64,000 nt of DNA from Pleurodeles waltl (Eukaryota; Chordata; Amphibia; Caudata; Salamandridae), in assembly GCF_031143425.1 (NCBI RefSeq), contig NC_090437.1, positions 844,267,978-844,331,977 on the forward strand, in the 5' to 3' direction. This document shows, in pieces, positions 26,226 through 37,605 of this stretch. Below the pieces are notes generated by a model. That model had not been told where the DNA came from. It searched no databases and worked only from the letters and a program-made list of their open reading frames with translations. Numbering within the stretch: position 1 is the first letter of the stretch; the number at the start of each line of letters is the position of its first letter. The position numbers were made by a program, and so were the translations under genes.

Positions 26226-28277
26226 TGGGGAGGGAAGGGGGTGAAGGTTTGGGAGTGGAGGAAGAGGGAGTGGTTGGAGGTGTCAGTCTATTGTGTTTGG
26301 GTGCAGGTGCATGGGTTGGATGCTGTTGTGAGGTGGATGCCTGTTGGGTGGGTGTGTGCTTGCGTTTGTGTACTTTGGGATGAGGGGTCACAGACACAGT
26401 GTGAGAGGACACAGTGGACGTGTGCATGGATGTGGGGGTGGTGACTGCCAGTGAGGGGCGTGTAGTGATAGGCGTGCTGGTGATGGAGGTAGTGGATGTA
26501 GTGCATGCAGGTGTGAGTGGAGATGCTACTGGGAGGGGAGGATGATGAGGAGGAGGGGGACACAGTGGAGGCAGTGGATGTTGGTGTGTCTGCATGGGGA
26601 TGGTGTTTGTGTGAGTGCTTGTGAGATGAAGTGTGGTGCTTGTGTTTGCCTGAGCCACTTCTGTGTGTTGATTTGGGTGACTGCTGGTCTGAAAGTGTGC
26701 TTGGGATAGGCTGGGGTTGAGGGGATGGGGACCGGGTAGAGGAAGTTGGGGAGGGAGGCTGGAGACAGGGACAATGGCTGCCATCAGTGCGGAGGCCAGA
26801 GCCTGGAATGCTCTCTGTTGGGCCGCCACACCAGAGTGAATGCCCTTCAGGTATGCATTTGTTTGTTGCAAATGCCCTGCTACACCCTGGATGGCATTCA
26901 ATATGCCTGACTGCCCAACAGGGAGGGATCTCAGGAGGTCAGTAGCCTCCTCACTGAGGGCAGCAGGGCTGACTGGGGCAGGGCCTGAGGTGCCTGGGGC
27001 GGAGGAGATGCCCACCCTCCTGGGTGAGCGGGCAGGGGAAACACGCTGAGGGGCTGCTGGGAGGGCGGTGCTGGTACGGGGGTGGTGGCTGTACCTGTTG
27101 TTTGGGTGGGCACAGAGGTATCTGCCACCGCCAGGGAGCTTCCATCGGAGAAGGAGTCGCTGTCGTTAGTGTCCCCTCCTGTCTCCGTCGTGGTGCTCCC
27201 CTCGCCCTCTGTCCCACTGGTGTCCTCACCGTCTGTGGATTCGGCCTCCAGGCCCATGCGGGATGCAGCTCCCTCAGTCGCCGGTGCCTCTGCTCCTCCG
27301 CTAGATGATGCTAATGCACACAGGTACAGGGTGACGAAACAAGAAGTGGGGGAGAGACTGAGGATACACTTGGTCAATGCCAGCAACAACACCACCGTTG
27401 GCGTATACAACTCACAGGGAACAGCCCTATGCACTAGGCCCTGCACTACCAGTTACAATGCTAGTCACCAGCCCATGGTGTACAATGCATAACACCATTA
27501 GCTGCACACCTGAAACCCGCAGGACCCTTCCCAGTAGTAGATGACCACTAACACTATTGGGGTTGGAGTGCTTCAGAGTCTGCCCAACATGGGAGCTACC
27601 CTGCCATGTTTGCCCTGCCTAGGGGCACCCACAGCACACATCCCCCACCCAGGGAAAACCATTACGTGCACAAAGTCATGATTCTGAATCTGTACTCACC
27701 CCCTTGTGGCTGCTGTGATGCATTCAAGTGCCCATCCAACTCCGGATAGGCCACTGCCAGAATGCAGAACATCAGAGGGGTCAGGGTACGACGGGCACCC
27801 CTTCCTCGTTGGGAGGCCTCCACCGTCTTCCTTGCCCAGCAATGCAGATCCTTCCACCTTTTGGGGCAGTGGGTGCTCCGCCTGTCAAAGACCCCCAGGG
27901 TCCACACCTCCTTGGCGGTTGGCACACCAAATACCCTTTTTCTGATGGGCGCTGACTTGCAACAAAAATATGCATAGAAAAAGGTATGAGTCATACCGTC
28001 CGGCCTGCTACACTCCTGGCCCACCATATACCTCCCATCCCCTTACGCACAGAGATTGAACACCAGACATGCAGCACTCTGCCCAGGACCCCTCAAGACC
28101 CCCTACACAAGGCTTACACACACAGCAAACCATACATTCATGGCCCACGCATCATGCTCACAGTGTACTCACCTGTTTGTCTGGAGGACCATAGAGTAAA
28201 GTGTACTGGGGTAGGACCCCATCCACCAGTCTCTGCAACTCCACCGAAGTGAAGGCGGGGGCCCTTTACCCAGACAC
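26152..28277 (-). pseudogene. Harbinger SANT/Myb-like DNA-binding protein gene, three exons, broken
   Basis: A SANT/Myb-like DNA-binding partner of the Harbinger transposase. Exon 1 (28277-28173) encodes the start of the SANT fold, with FTSVELQRLVDGV and TLLYGPPDKQ, and ends at a GTGAGT donor. Exon 2 (27955-27700) follows an AG acceptor and continues the domain with DRRSTHCPKRWKDL, WARKT and AVAYPELDG; it also ends at GTGAGT. Exon 3 (27310-26152) encodes an acidic Ser/Thr/Asp/Glu stretch, then a conserved-looking helix (LLRSLPVGQSGILNAIQ), then a Pro/Thr/His-rich tail. Intron phases (0 and 1) fit, which supports the model. Breaks: the likely start codon is GTG, a TAA lies at 28268-28266 just upstream of the domain, and a one-base frameshift sits near 27041. 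It diverges from the transposase with about 400 bp between them. SANT/Myb assignment is by motif, without a search. Confidence 0.75.
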
Positions 28278-28684
28278 TCAAGCCTCTCCAGACACAGGTC
28301 ACAGCAGCACTTGCAGTGTAGGTCCTCTCCTGTTGAAGGTCAGGTAGCAAGTGAGTGAACAGATAGAAAATGGCAGTCACGTCCGCACTGGTGCGTACCA
28401 TCACTACTGGCGCACATCGCCATTGGCTCCTGGAACCCATAGGGCCCAATGATAAACAATGCTAAGTTACTCGGCGCTCGTCGACCGCCGACTGCAACGG
28501 CGCACAACACCAGCGGAATGACCTCATTTCCACTTGTCTCTCCTCACTGATCAGGCAGCCGCCATTTCAGGGGGGGAACAGGCCATGGCACCTAACTGCG
28601 TCACAGCAGACATTGGCACATCAACTGACTCTCGAGTTCACATACAATTTCTGTAAAGGAAGAAATGCATATTTATTTTAACAT

Positions 28685-29869
28685 ATGTGTGAATCTGCCC
28701 CTCTACTCACCGTGTTTCACCCTAGAGTTCTACCGCTGAGGATGAATAGGAGATGGAGACATCCCCCCTTATACAGACCCCTGGTGGACCTGGCAACAAT
28801 GGAGGACAGGCACATTATCCTGACCTACAGACTTGATAGGGCCACAATCCAAGAACTGTGTGCCCAATTGGAGCCAGACCTGATTTCAGCTATCCGCCAG
28901 CCCACAGGTATCCCCCCTCGATTGCAGGTCCTGTCAGTGCTCCATTCCCTGGCAAGTGGTTCCTTTCAAGCAACAGTGGCTATGGCATCAGGGATGTCTC
29001 AGCCAGTGTTCTCCAACCTGCTGACCAGAGTATTGTCTGCCCTGCTGAAACACATGTGCAGCTACATCGTATTTCCCCAGGTGGAGGATTTGGCCACAGT
29101 GAAGGCTGACTTCTATGCACTGGGACATATCCCCAACATGATTGGTGCCATTGATGGTGCACATATTGCATTTGTCGTCCCCCCCAGAGAAATTAACAAG
29201 TGTTCAGAAATAGAAAAAGCTTTCACTCTCTGAATGTGCAGATGGTGTGTTTGGCGGATCAGTACATCTCCCATGTCAATGCAAAGTATCCTGGCTCTGT
29301 GCATGATGCATTTATCTTGAGGAATAGCAGCATTCCATATGTGTTGTCTCAACTCCAGAGGCACCGGGTGTGGCTAATAGGTGAGCCCATGGTCCTCACC
29401 CAGTTGATGTGGGTATATGGGTGTGGGTTTGGCCCTAAGGGTGAGTGTGTGGCTAACAGGTATCCCTCAATATTTTCAGGTGACTCTGGTTACTCCAACC
29501 TCTCATGGCTACTGACCCCAGTGAGGAATGCCAGGACAAGGTCAGAGGAACGTTACAATGAGGCACATGGGCGAACAAGGAGGATAATTGAGAGAACCTT
29601 TGGCCTCCTGAAGGCCGGATTCCAGTGCCTCCATCTGACAGGTGGATCTTTACATCACTCACCCAAGTAGGTGTGACAGATCATCGTTGCATTTTGCATG
29701 TTGCATGTTGCACAACCTGGCCTTGAGACGCCAGGTCCCTTTTCTGCAGGAGGATGAGGCTGGAGATGGTCGTGTGGCAGCGGGGGAGTCTGTGGACAGT
29801 GACGAAGAGGAGGCAGAGGAAGAAGATGTGGACAACAGAAGTACACTCATTCAACAGTACTTCCTGTGA
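28685..29869 (+). pseudogene. Harbinger DDE transposase (HARBI1-like), one intron, broken
   Basis: A PIF/Harbinger-type transposase, which cuts and joins element ends and normally makes 3-bp target duplications. The reading starts at the ATG at 28685. The N-terminal helical part includes LDRATIQELCAQLEPDL and PRLQVLSVLHSLASGSFQ. All three catalytic acids are present: the first Asp in GAIDGAHI (codon 29153), the second in GDSGY (29482) and the Glu in IIERTFGLLK (29590). A 99-bp intron (29381-29479, GTGAGC...TTTTCAG) splits the Gly codon before the second Asp, and its phase 1 junction fits. The C-terminus is acidic (SDEEEAEEEDVDN) and ends at the TGA at 29867-29869. Breaks: a one-base frameshift near 29190-29200, stops TAG at 29668 and TGA at 29674, and a small TTGCATG duplication that shifts frame near 29693-29708. 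The catalytic core is conserved, but the copy cannot make a full protein. Confidence 0.88.
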
Positions 29870-30326
29870 CACACATGTTCACCTTCCATTGCAGTATTGT
29901 GTTTGACATTGAACATGGCAGACTGATTTCCCTATTTCTATGGCCACTTACTGTACCCTTTGGCATCTCTATTTTCAGATCTCTGTGCCCCACACTGGCT
30001 CCTGGTGTGTTTACTGCTGCCCACTACAGGTTATACCTATGTTTATATTACAGTAGATTAGAAATGCAATGTTTAGAGTTTGTGAAACTAATACATTTGC
30101 CATATAATCCACAGACTCCATACTAGAATTTGTTCAAAGGGTGTTTATTTATGTGCTAAGAAGTAGAGGGGGTATTGCAATGGGCAGGGTTGCTGATGGA
30201 GGAAAGTCCAGGGTAGAGACCAGTCTATTTGTATCACAGGTGCATTGTCCAAGGGGGCAGAGGAAGTGGAGCAATGGCAGTTCCAGATGGACAGAGTGGG
30301 ACACAAGGGTGACAATCAGGAGAGTC

Positions 30327-32112
30327 TTATTTCCTGGCTGGGGTCTTCGCAATGTTCTCTGGCTTCTGCCTGGATCGCAGGGACCGTTTGCGGGGTGGTT
30401 CTCCTTATGCAGAGGGTGGGGTGCTGGTGGCCTGTTGGTCCTGTGGCGGGGCCTCCTGTCCAATAGCGCTGGCGGAGGTGGAGGGCTGTTCATTAATCTG
30501 GCTAGTGTCAGGGGCCCTTTGGTGTGCCACTGCCTCCCTCATGGTGTTGGCCATGCCTGCCAGCACCCCTGCAATGGTGAACAGGGAGGTCTGGATGTCT
30601 TTAAGGTCCTCCCTGATCCCCAGGTACTTTCCTTCCTGCAGCCGCTGGGTCTCCTGCATCTTGTACAGTATCTGGCCCATAGTCACCTGGGAATGGTGGT
30701 ATGCTCCCAGGATCCCTGCAAGTGCCTCATGGAGTGGGTTCCCTGGGCCTGTGCTCATCCTGTTACACAGCAGTCCTCCCAGCTTCCCTGTTGTCCTGTG
30801 CCTTTGTCCCCTGAACCGTGTGCCCACTGCCACTGACCCCAGGTCCCTGATCGTCCTGTGTTTGTGGGGTTGCCTGGGGTCCGTGTAGTGGTGGACACAC
30901 TGCTGATTGATGTGTCCTGGGGACAGAGGGATGGGCCCGCTGGGTGGATGCTGTGCTGGTGTTTCCTGAGGGGGAGGCTCTGTGGTGGTTTGGGACTATG
31001 GCTGGGTCACCGACTGTCCAGAGGTCCCTGACGGGCCAGGTTGGTCATCATGATCCAGGCGTGCAGAGCTGCTGTCATCACTGTGGGCCTCTGCTGTGGG
31101 GGGACTGGATGTGGCTGGCACCGCCTCTCCGGGGACGTTGAGTGGGGGTCCTGTGGGGATGTAAATGCAGTGTTATTGTATCTGTGTGCGACATCTTGTG
31201 CATGGATATGTTTCCCTCTATGGTTGTTATTAGCAAGGCAGCTTTGGCTTGTGTGAGTTGTGCTTGGTTTGGCTAAGTGATTGTCACTAGTGTGCATGCT
31301 GTGGTGATGGGTGTCCATGTAGGTCTGTGATGGGGGTCCATGCATTGGTGTTGCATGCAGTGCTTGCTATTGTGATGGGTGGGTTGTGATAGTGGGGTGA
31401 GGGTAGAGGTAGGAGTTTGTGATGGCATGCAGGCAGAGGGAGGGGGGAAGTAGTAAAGATTTGACTTACCAGAGTCCAGTCCTCCTGCTACTCCTGCGAG
31501 ACCGTCGGGATGCATGATCGCCAAGACTTTCTCCTCTCATGTTGTTAGTTGTGGGGGAGGAGGGGCGAGGAGGTGGGGGTCCACCGCCTGTCCTCTGTAC
31601 AACTACCTGGTGTCTTGCAACTACGGAACACACCTTCCCCCTAGGTCATTCCACCCCTTCCTGATGTCATCCCTTGTTCTGGGGTGCTGTCCCACGGCGT
31701 TGACCCTTTCCACGACTCTCCGCCATAGCTCCATCTTCCTGGCAATGGACGTCTGCTGCACCTGTGATCCGAATAGATGTTGATCTACCCGGATGATTTC
31801 CTCCACCATGACCCTTAGCTCCTCCTCTGAGAACCTGGGGTGTCTTTGTGGTGCCCTGGGTGTAGTGTGAGTGGTATGTGTGAGGGTGTGTTGGGTGATG
31901 TGTTGGGGTGTGTGCTGTGAGGTGTGTGTATGGTGTATGGGTGATGGTGTTATGTGGATCAGATTCAATGGGTGCTCCTGGCTTGTCTCTCTCTCAGTTG
32001 GCAATATTTTTTGTTGTTGTAAGGGGTTGTGGGTAGTGTGGGTGTGTGATTTATAGTGGTGTGGGTGTGGTGTGTGTATGTGTGTCAGGTGTGTGTAGTT
32101 TGAATTGTCCAT
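30327..32112 (-). pseudogene. Second Harbinger Myb/SANT-like gene, two exons, broken
   Basis: A second, different Myb/SANT-like DNA-binding protein. It starts at the ATG at 32112 with a His/Thr-rich low-complexity N-terminus encoded by GT-repeat DNA. The Myb-like domain follows (RFSEEELRVMVEEI, QTSIARKMELWRRVV, HPRTRDDIRKGWNDL). Exon 1 ends near 31470 at a GTAAGT donor, and exon 2 begins at 31150 after CCCCACAG; the phase 1 junction keeps the frame. Exon 2 encodes a Ser/Asp-rich linker, a helical segment (ALAGILGAYHHSQVTMGQIL, LKDIQTSLFTIAGVLAGMA) and a basic tail ending at the TAA at 30329-30327. Breaks: a one-base frameshift near 31635 just after the domain, TAG at 30998-30996, and TAA at 30407-30405 before the basic tail. 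It is convergent with the transposase. The helical C-terminal part may mediate oligomerisation; this is inference. Confidence 0.78.
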
Positions 32113-32140
32113 TGTGGTGTAGTTTTGTTAGTGTGTGTGT
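31860..32140. repeat. GT-rich simple-sequence tract
   Basis: Degenerate (GTGT)n with GGTGTGTG words on the + strand (31860-31960 and 32050-32140). It encodes the His/Thr-rich N-terminus of the overlapping minus-strand Myb-like gene. Confidence 0.75.
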
Positions 32141-32437
32141 ATTTTGAGCGCAGCAGTGTGTACCGCCAATGGTTTACCGCAGTTGAATGACCGCTGCGGT
32201 GATTCGTGGGTCATGATGCTTTGGTCGTATTTCTGTTGACATAACAGTGTGGGTTTTGGTACCGCCAGTTTAATCACTGACCTTTGCGCTGGTGGACTTG
32301 TGTGTGTGTCTGTATAGTTGCAGAATTTTCTGTGTTGGTCATAATACCCGTAGCGGTATACCACCGCAGTCACGGTATGTTGGCGGCCGTCAGCACAGCG
32401 GTAAGCAGCATTTACCGCCAATGTTGTAATGAGGGCC

Positions 32438-32814
32438 TATGTTTGCTACGGGGGCATTCCGTCATAAGAAGGGCTGCAAAAATGGTGCAACAAAATCTCA
32501 TTGTGCCATTTTTGGCATAATTTTTAACACTTTCTGTACTCATTAAAAGGACGCACTCATTGGACGCACTCATTGGAATCAATCAGCCTCCTTGCACTTT
32601 GCTCCGCTACCGTCAGACTTTTTGACACTAGTGGAGCAAAGCGGCACTTTAGCATAAAAAGTTTGACACTTTTTTTTACTAATACCGCCATGGTGCACCA
32701 TATCTTAAATACAGCGCACACATGGTGGTGTTAAAGGGGGGACGTGGGGTGCTAGAAAAGTGGCGCTTCACAATGTTAAGCACCACTTTTCTTAATTCTG
32801 GGCCTTATTTTGAA
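32438..32814. mobile_element. Right part of the MITE split by the Harbinger insertion
   Basis: The segment continues directly from the Harbinger right end and terminates at CTTTTCTTAATTCTGGGCC, the partner of the inverted repeat that opens at 23769. It contains further internal inverted words, such as GCACTTTGCTCCGCTAC (32595) against GTGGAGCAAAGCGGCACTT (32630), and a 12-bp direct duplication GGACGCACTCATT (32550-32575). It is non-coding. Confidence 0.6.
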
Positions 32815-34459
32815 CTGAGCAAAAGCCAGTAAACTGGATAAACTAGATGCCAGCCCTTAGGTAAATAAAATAAAAAAGTTTGCAAACATTTTCACTTAAC
32901 TCACAAGGGCATTTACCCTTCATATATCCTTTTAGACCTGCTTCAGCAGTTTCTAATATGCAAGGGAGGTATATTGAATATGAAATTCGTTTTCTTCAAC
33001 ATTAAATGATGCAGTACAATTAAACAGACTCATGTACTCAAACGTAGTTATCCTAAGCTCATAATTTGAGTAAAGTTACCACTTCGTATGAACCAAAATC
33101 TGTGATTACTGTAGATTTCTGTTCTATACCTAACATTAGTAGAATTCACTGTTTTAAAGTTATTCTATATTAGAGTTGCACCATAAAAAAATTTACCCAT
33201 ACAATAGCACACTTATGTCAGCTAATTTTGGCACTATTAAGTTGTCTGAACATTTTTCATTGTACAACTTCAGTGTGAAAACCATTGGAGATGTTGATGA
33301 GCATGAAATCCCTTTCTGGATTGCTTTAACTGTTTAAATGGTCACCGTTCCCAGGAAAACACATGTTCCGCCACATTCCACAGAAACATAACATAGCCCT
33401 CGATACTGCAGACCTTAGAAGGGAGGCGAAGGAAGGAAGGAAAGAGGAGAATGATGGATAGAATCAGTGGTGGCTGGTGACATTTGAAAGTGGTACGGTG
33501 TAAAAGTTGGGCACAAACGTTGGGTATGACTTTTATGTAGCGAATGAAGTGAGCAAGCATAATGGACAAACGGTTCAGGGTGGGCCCTACAACCTAGAAA
33601 AAATTGAAAAAAATTGACAAATGGTGCATTTGAAAGCAAACAAACTTAGTGACAAAGCAAGGTTTATTAAAGCATTGCAAATGTATAGCCTTGACATATT
33701 AAACACATTAAAACTGTGCCATGTCTTCCTGCAATAATGAGTTCAACATGTATTTTAATATACAAATTGTACAGCGTGACAACTTTAGGACCTTTTAAGT
33801 GTGTGCTTGTGCAGTGTCTTGCACTGCATGCAGCATCAACTTTGGAAGAAAATGTTCTAACCAGCTGCTGACTGTAATCAATCATACAGAAATATGTGCA
33901 GACAGGTCTTTAATTGGGATGAAAAAAGTGGGGGCTCTCTTAGAAGGGCATGTAAAATACACTTCTGTGACTCCCTTAGTGTGCCACCCAACACGTATTT
34001 TGGTTTCTCTCTGAGATGTTATTGCATCCAAAAATCTAACAACTAACGAACACCTGAAACTTGTCAGTCCTATTGGCTTTGTCAATGGTTGTTATCTGCT
34101 TAAGATAAATGAGTAGCAACAATGATTTACTATAAATAATTAACATTGGGAATGTTTCAATGCTGAAATTGTAAAACTATGATTTAAAATGTATTGAGGC
34201 CTGTGGAAGTATGGCCTTCAGTTATGCGTGCTTTATGATAGATATGTATGCCCTTTTTCTCTGCACATTTTCAATCTCCTCTCTTTCCTCGCCAGCACCC
34301 TCTTTTCACTGTCGCCTGAGTGCACTTCCTCGCATTTCTCTCATTTTATCATCTCAAACATACACTGCACTCATACACATTTTAGCATTCTATTTCTTTT
34401 GCTTTTGCTTTCTAAATATTTTGACCTCTTTGCACAACCTTCACACACATTCACACTGA
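32815..34459. other. Anonymous intergenic sequence
   Basis: About 1.6 kb of AT-rich DNA. Short ORFs here show no family signature. No RNA gene, repeat boundary or coding region was recognised. Confidence 0.6.
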
Positions 34460-34615
34460 GGCCCATATTTATACTTTTTTTGCGCCGCATTTGCGCCGCT
34501 TTTTGACGCAAAAACGGTGCAAACTTACAAAATACAATTGTATTGTGCAAGTTTACCCCGTTTGTGCGTCACAAAATGGCACATATGCGGCGCTAAAAAA
34601 GTATAAATATGGGCC
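34460..34615. mobile_element. 156-bp Harbinger-type MITE with perfect termini
   Basis: The element begins GGCCCATATTTATACTTTTT and ends with its exact reverse complement, AAAAAGTATAAATATGGGCC. It is flanked by TGA on both sides (34457-34459 and 34616-34618), a 3-bp target duplication typical of PIF/Harbinger transposition. The interior is a near-palindrome rich in GCGCCGC/GCGGCGC words and has no coding capacity. The intact ends suggest it is younger than the other MITEs here. Confidence 0.92.
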
Positions 34616-34618
34616 TGA

Positions 34619-37605
34619 ATTTCAATTGTAGCTGGAATACATGAACATTGTTCTATGTGCTCTGCAGAGGTGCCAAAACACTGACAGGCACTGTGCTTTG
34701 CCTTCAGCCTCAGTACCCTCACTCTCAATCAAAGCCCCTCATAAACAACTGGCACAAGTAATAGTATGCACTATGCAAGAGTAATAAATTGCACAAAAAG
34801 AAACACAGAAACAGAGCAGGATGAAACAGCAAACTCTCTTGGCGAATGCAACATTAAGTAAAATGTGAAAAAAGAGAGGAACAAAATCACTGACACACAT
34901 TACCTTAACGTTTTTAGCATTCATTGTACGCAAATCAATCCATATTTTTGGCATTAACGTTAAGGGCATGAAGGTAGGTCCAGTTTTAACCCATACAGCC
35001 GCTAACTGCCTTTCCTGTAAGCACATATTTCTCACTTTCACCTTGTCTCTGATACGTGGATAAACTTTGCAAGGGAAATCAGAACCCTGCTCATCTTTTG
35101 GAACAATTTAGGGGAGGAACAAACGAGCCAGCTCCACTTCTGAAGGGGCCACCGATCTGCAGCCAGGGCCTGAAGTGTCAATGTGGGGGAGGTTAAGGTG
35201 ACAAGGGGTCTCAGCACAATATAAATAACCCAAGATTAGCATTATAAGACTTACCATTACCGAGACACGCCACTAACCCAGAGGTGCTTGCATTCATTCC
35301 TACTGTGTGACGAATGGCAGATGCCTACCCTCACGCAGGGATGAATACTCCAACACCCAAGACCATGACGCTAAAAGGGTCACTGGCATATAGTGGATAC
35401 CACCGTAGACCACAATGGAAATGAAGGGCTTTAGAAAGCTAAGACCTGCGTTGTGCGTCACAGTACAGAAAAGTTGATTTACTGCCTGGCTTCCATCTCT
35501 CACTTCAAAACGAGGTGGGGCAGGCAGTCTGGGACAGACAGCCCAGAGTTAAATACATTGATTTTTTAGAGATGCAATGACACAAATGGATCTAATCAAT
35601 ATTTTTTTCAATGTTGATGTGCAGGAATTTCAGAGGGTATGCAGCCCCTAAGCCCTATGGGAGCAACCGTCCCTGGATAGAATATTCCAAACAGGAGATG
35701 GACAGCGAGTTAAAGATTTTCAGCTTTCATCATTCGTGAAATGCTGATAGAGGAACAATATCAGTGAGAAGTCTGCAACAGGATTTTCTCATGTCCTTCA
35801 GCTGAAAATTCCCTGATTGTCCTGCATGTTCTCTACAAGGCATTTTCCAAAATCCATGCCATGGTGCTCTATTCCCAGTCAAGGGGCCTTCGCTAAGTGG
35901 ATATAGTAATTCTATCTAAATATAGACACATAGAAATTCATCAAAATGCAGTGGCAGGCAAATTATCAACAACTATAATCTTTTAGACCTTAGTGGGTGG
36001 TCTGACTTTGGCTGTTGGGTTGGCAGAGACATTGCGTCCACCTGCCTCGGGCCCTCCCTCATTTTAGTTGACTACTACTAGTCAGATAAAAGTGCTCCTC
36101 CCAACACTGCAGGCACACTTTCATAAAAAATAAATGGAGGGCAGACACCATGTTCTTTGTCCATCAAGAGGTTGTGAAAAACAAATAAACAACATTCCTG
36201 ATGCACAGTGGGCTTTTTCCCTGTGTGTTAGCCACTATGGTTTTCCTGCCTAGGATCACCATGCCTTACATGGCTGACTTGAGAAGAGAGAATCTGGATC
36301 GGAAGGCCACACTATTCAGGGCAGTCCTTCCTGTCTTAAACATGGCTGTCTAGTGGTGAATTCCGGATCTCTAAATGAGGCCGGAGAACTGCTATCTTGG
36401 TGGGGCAGGATAACTTGGTGATATACTGCTAATCTCCCTTCCTAAGAAGCTTTAAATAACCCTATGGTCCTAAGGTTTTATGACGCTGCTTGCAGCAATT
36501 AAGTTTCTTACTTGGAATCACATGTGGAAATCTTGGCACACATTACAATGGGATACAGTCATTCACTCCCGAAGACATCCATGACAGTTCATTTTTAATC
36601 AGTCTGCCATGCTACAGAGATTCCTATTTTGCATATATGAGAGTGCATTAGCAATGTTGCTTGTGTGCAATAATGTGTAGACTATTGCTGCCTGTAAAAG
36701 CAATTCTCTTAGGCTGGTAGAGATGATGGTCAGTTGTGCCTTTATTTGTATATGATGTGAACATATCTTCTGCCAATTCAACGGGTATCTCTGATTCTTC
36801 CTTTGGATGGCAGAACTGTGGTACAGCCACTTCTTTCTCACTGCTGTTCATTACATGTTCATATGATTTTCTCTGGTTCAAAATGTATGAAATGCATTTT
36901 GAGATCAGTGACTTCACCTGTCAGCGGGAAACATAGCGACTGCAGATACATCATTTGTAGAGAGGGTGTTTTTTCTCATCAGCCATGATGGGAGACACCT
37001 CTTCCTCATGTTAGCGATGTTCTTTGAGATGTGGTTCTTCCGGCTCAACAGGGGCTAGAGATCACACGCGTAAGCAGTCCGCTCAACAGCAATATCTTTA
37101 CAGTGGAATTTTAGGACACCTGTATGTCTGATGCAACTTTTGGGAGGTCAAACAATTAAGTGACATGGGTGTATGGAGAAGCTGTATGTATTACTTGTCA
37201 GTCAGCATGTTAGAGGACACTCCATACTGCCATGTGCAAGGTTCGCCTCATCCTACAATCACGCTTTTTTCAGAAGCACCTTCTGTCACCTTACCAGTTG
37301 CATGGCTAACTTTCACCAGGGTGTATATAATTGTTGCATAATTTATTGCATGATATGTTGTACATTTGCTTATTTGATTTCATTTTCACATAGTTGGCTC
37401 CCTTTTTCTGCCACCCACAATTCTCTTGTAATTTCTTTCTTCCCAATGTATGTATGTACATGGTATTTTTATATGACAAGTCTAGTCAAAAGGCAGCTGA
37501 GTGTTGTGCATGGTCAAAGACTAGAACAAAGTAATTGAGTACAGGAGAGAAAGCTAAGTACATTTAATGCATTGTGATGTACTATTCTTTAAAGAGGTGA
37601 ATTTT
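34619..37605. other. Anonymous intergenic sequence
   Basis: About 3 kb without a supportable gene. ORFs of 60-120 codons occur on both strands but show no domain, no biased composition and no splice context that would support coding. Nothing else is seen. Confidence 0.55.

Larger units (their letters stand above)
23881..32437. mobile_element. Harbinger (PIF/Harbinger) DNA transposon with three gene remnants
   Basis: The element holds a DDE transposase on the + strand (28685-29869) flanked by two - strand SANT/Myb-like genes (26152-28277 and 30327-32112). PIF/Harbinger elements are known to pair a transposase with a Myb-like DNA-binding protein. The right end reads ...TTGTAATGAGGGCC (to 32437), preceded by a subterminal region rich in ACCGC/GCGGT words (32155-32430). 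The left subterminal region (23910-24060) has the same flavour (CCGCCAAC, GGCGGTAGC, GGCGGTAAC). A left terminus matching GGCCCTCATTAC is not visible, so the left tip appears deleted or rearranged. All three genes are mutated, so this copy is not autonomous. Confidence 0.8.

Noticed and set aside
27082..27492. Plus-strand ORF of 136 codons
   Set aside because: It is antisense to the acidic exon of the Myb-like gene, which has splice sites and domain continuity on the minus strand.
30141..30888. Two overlapping plus-strand ORFs (231 and 178 codons)
   Set aside because: They are antisense to the second exon of the convergent Myb-like gene; the minus-strand frame has the better-supported protein.
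36599..36936. Overlapping ORFs of 66-89 codons on both strands
   Set aside because: No recognisable family, splice context or codon signal; compatible with chance in AT-rich DNA.
37173..37538. 121-codon plus-strand ORF with hydrophobic stretches
   Set aside because: The hydrophobicity comes from T-rich sequence; no signal peptide plus domain arrangement or homologous pattern is visible.
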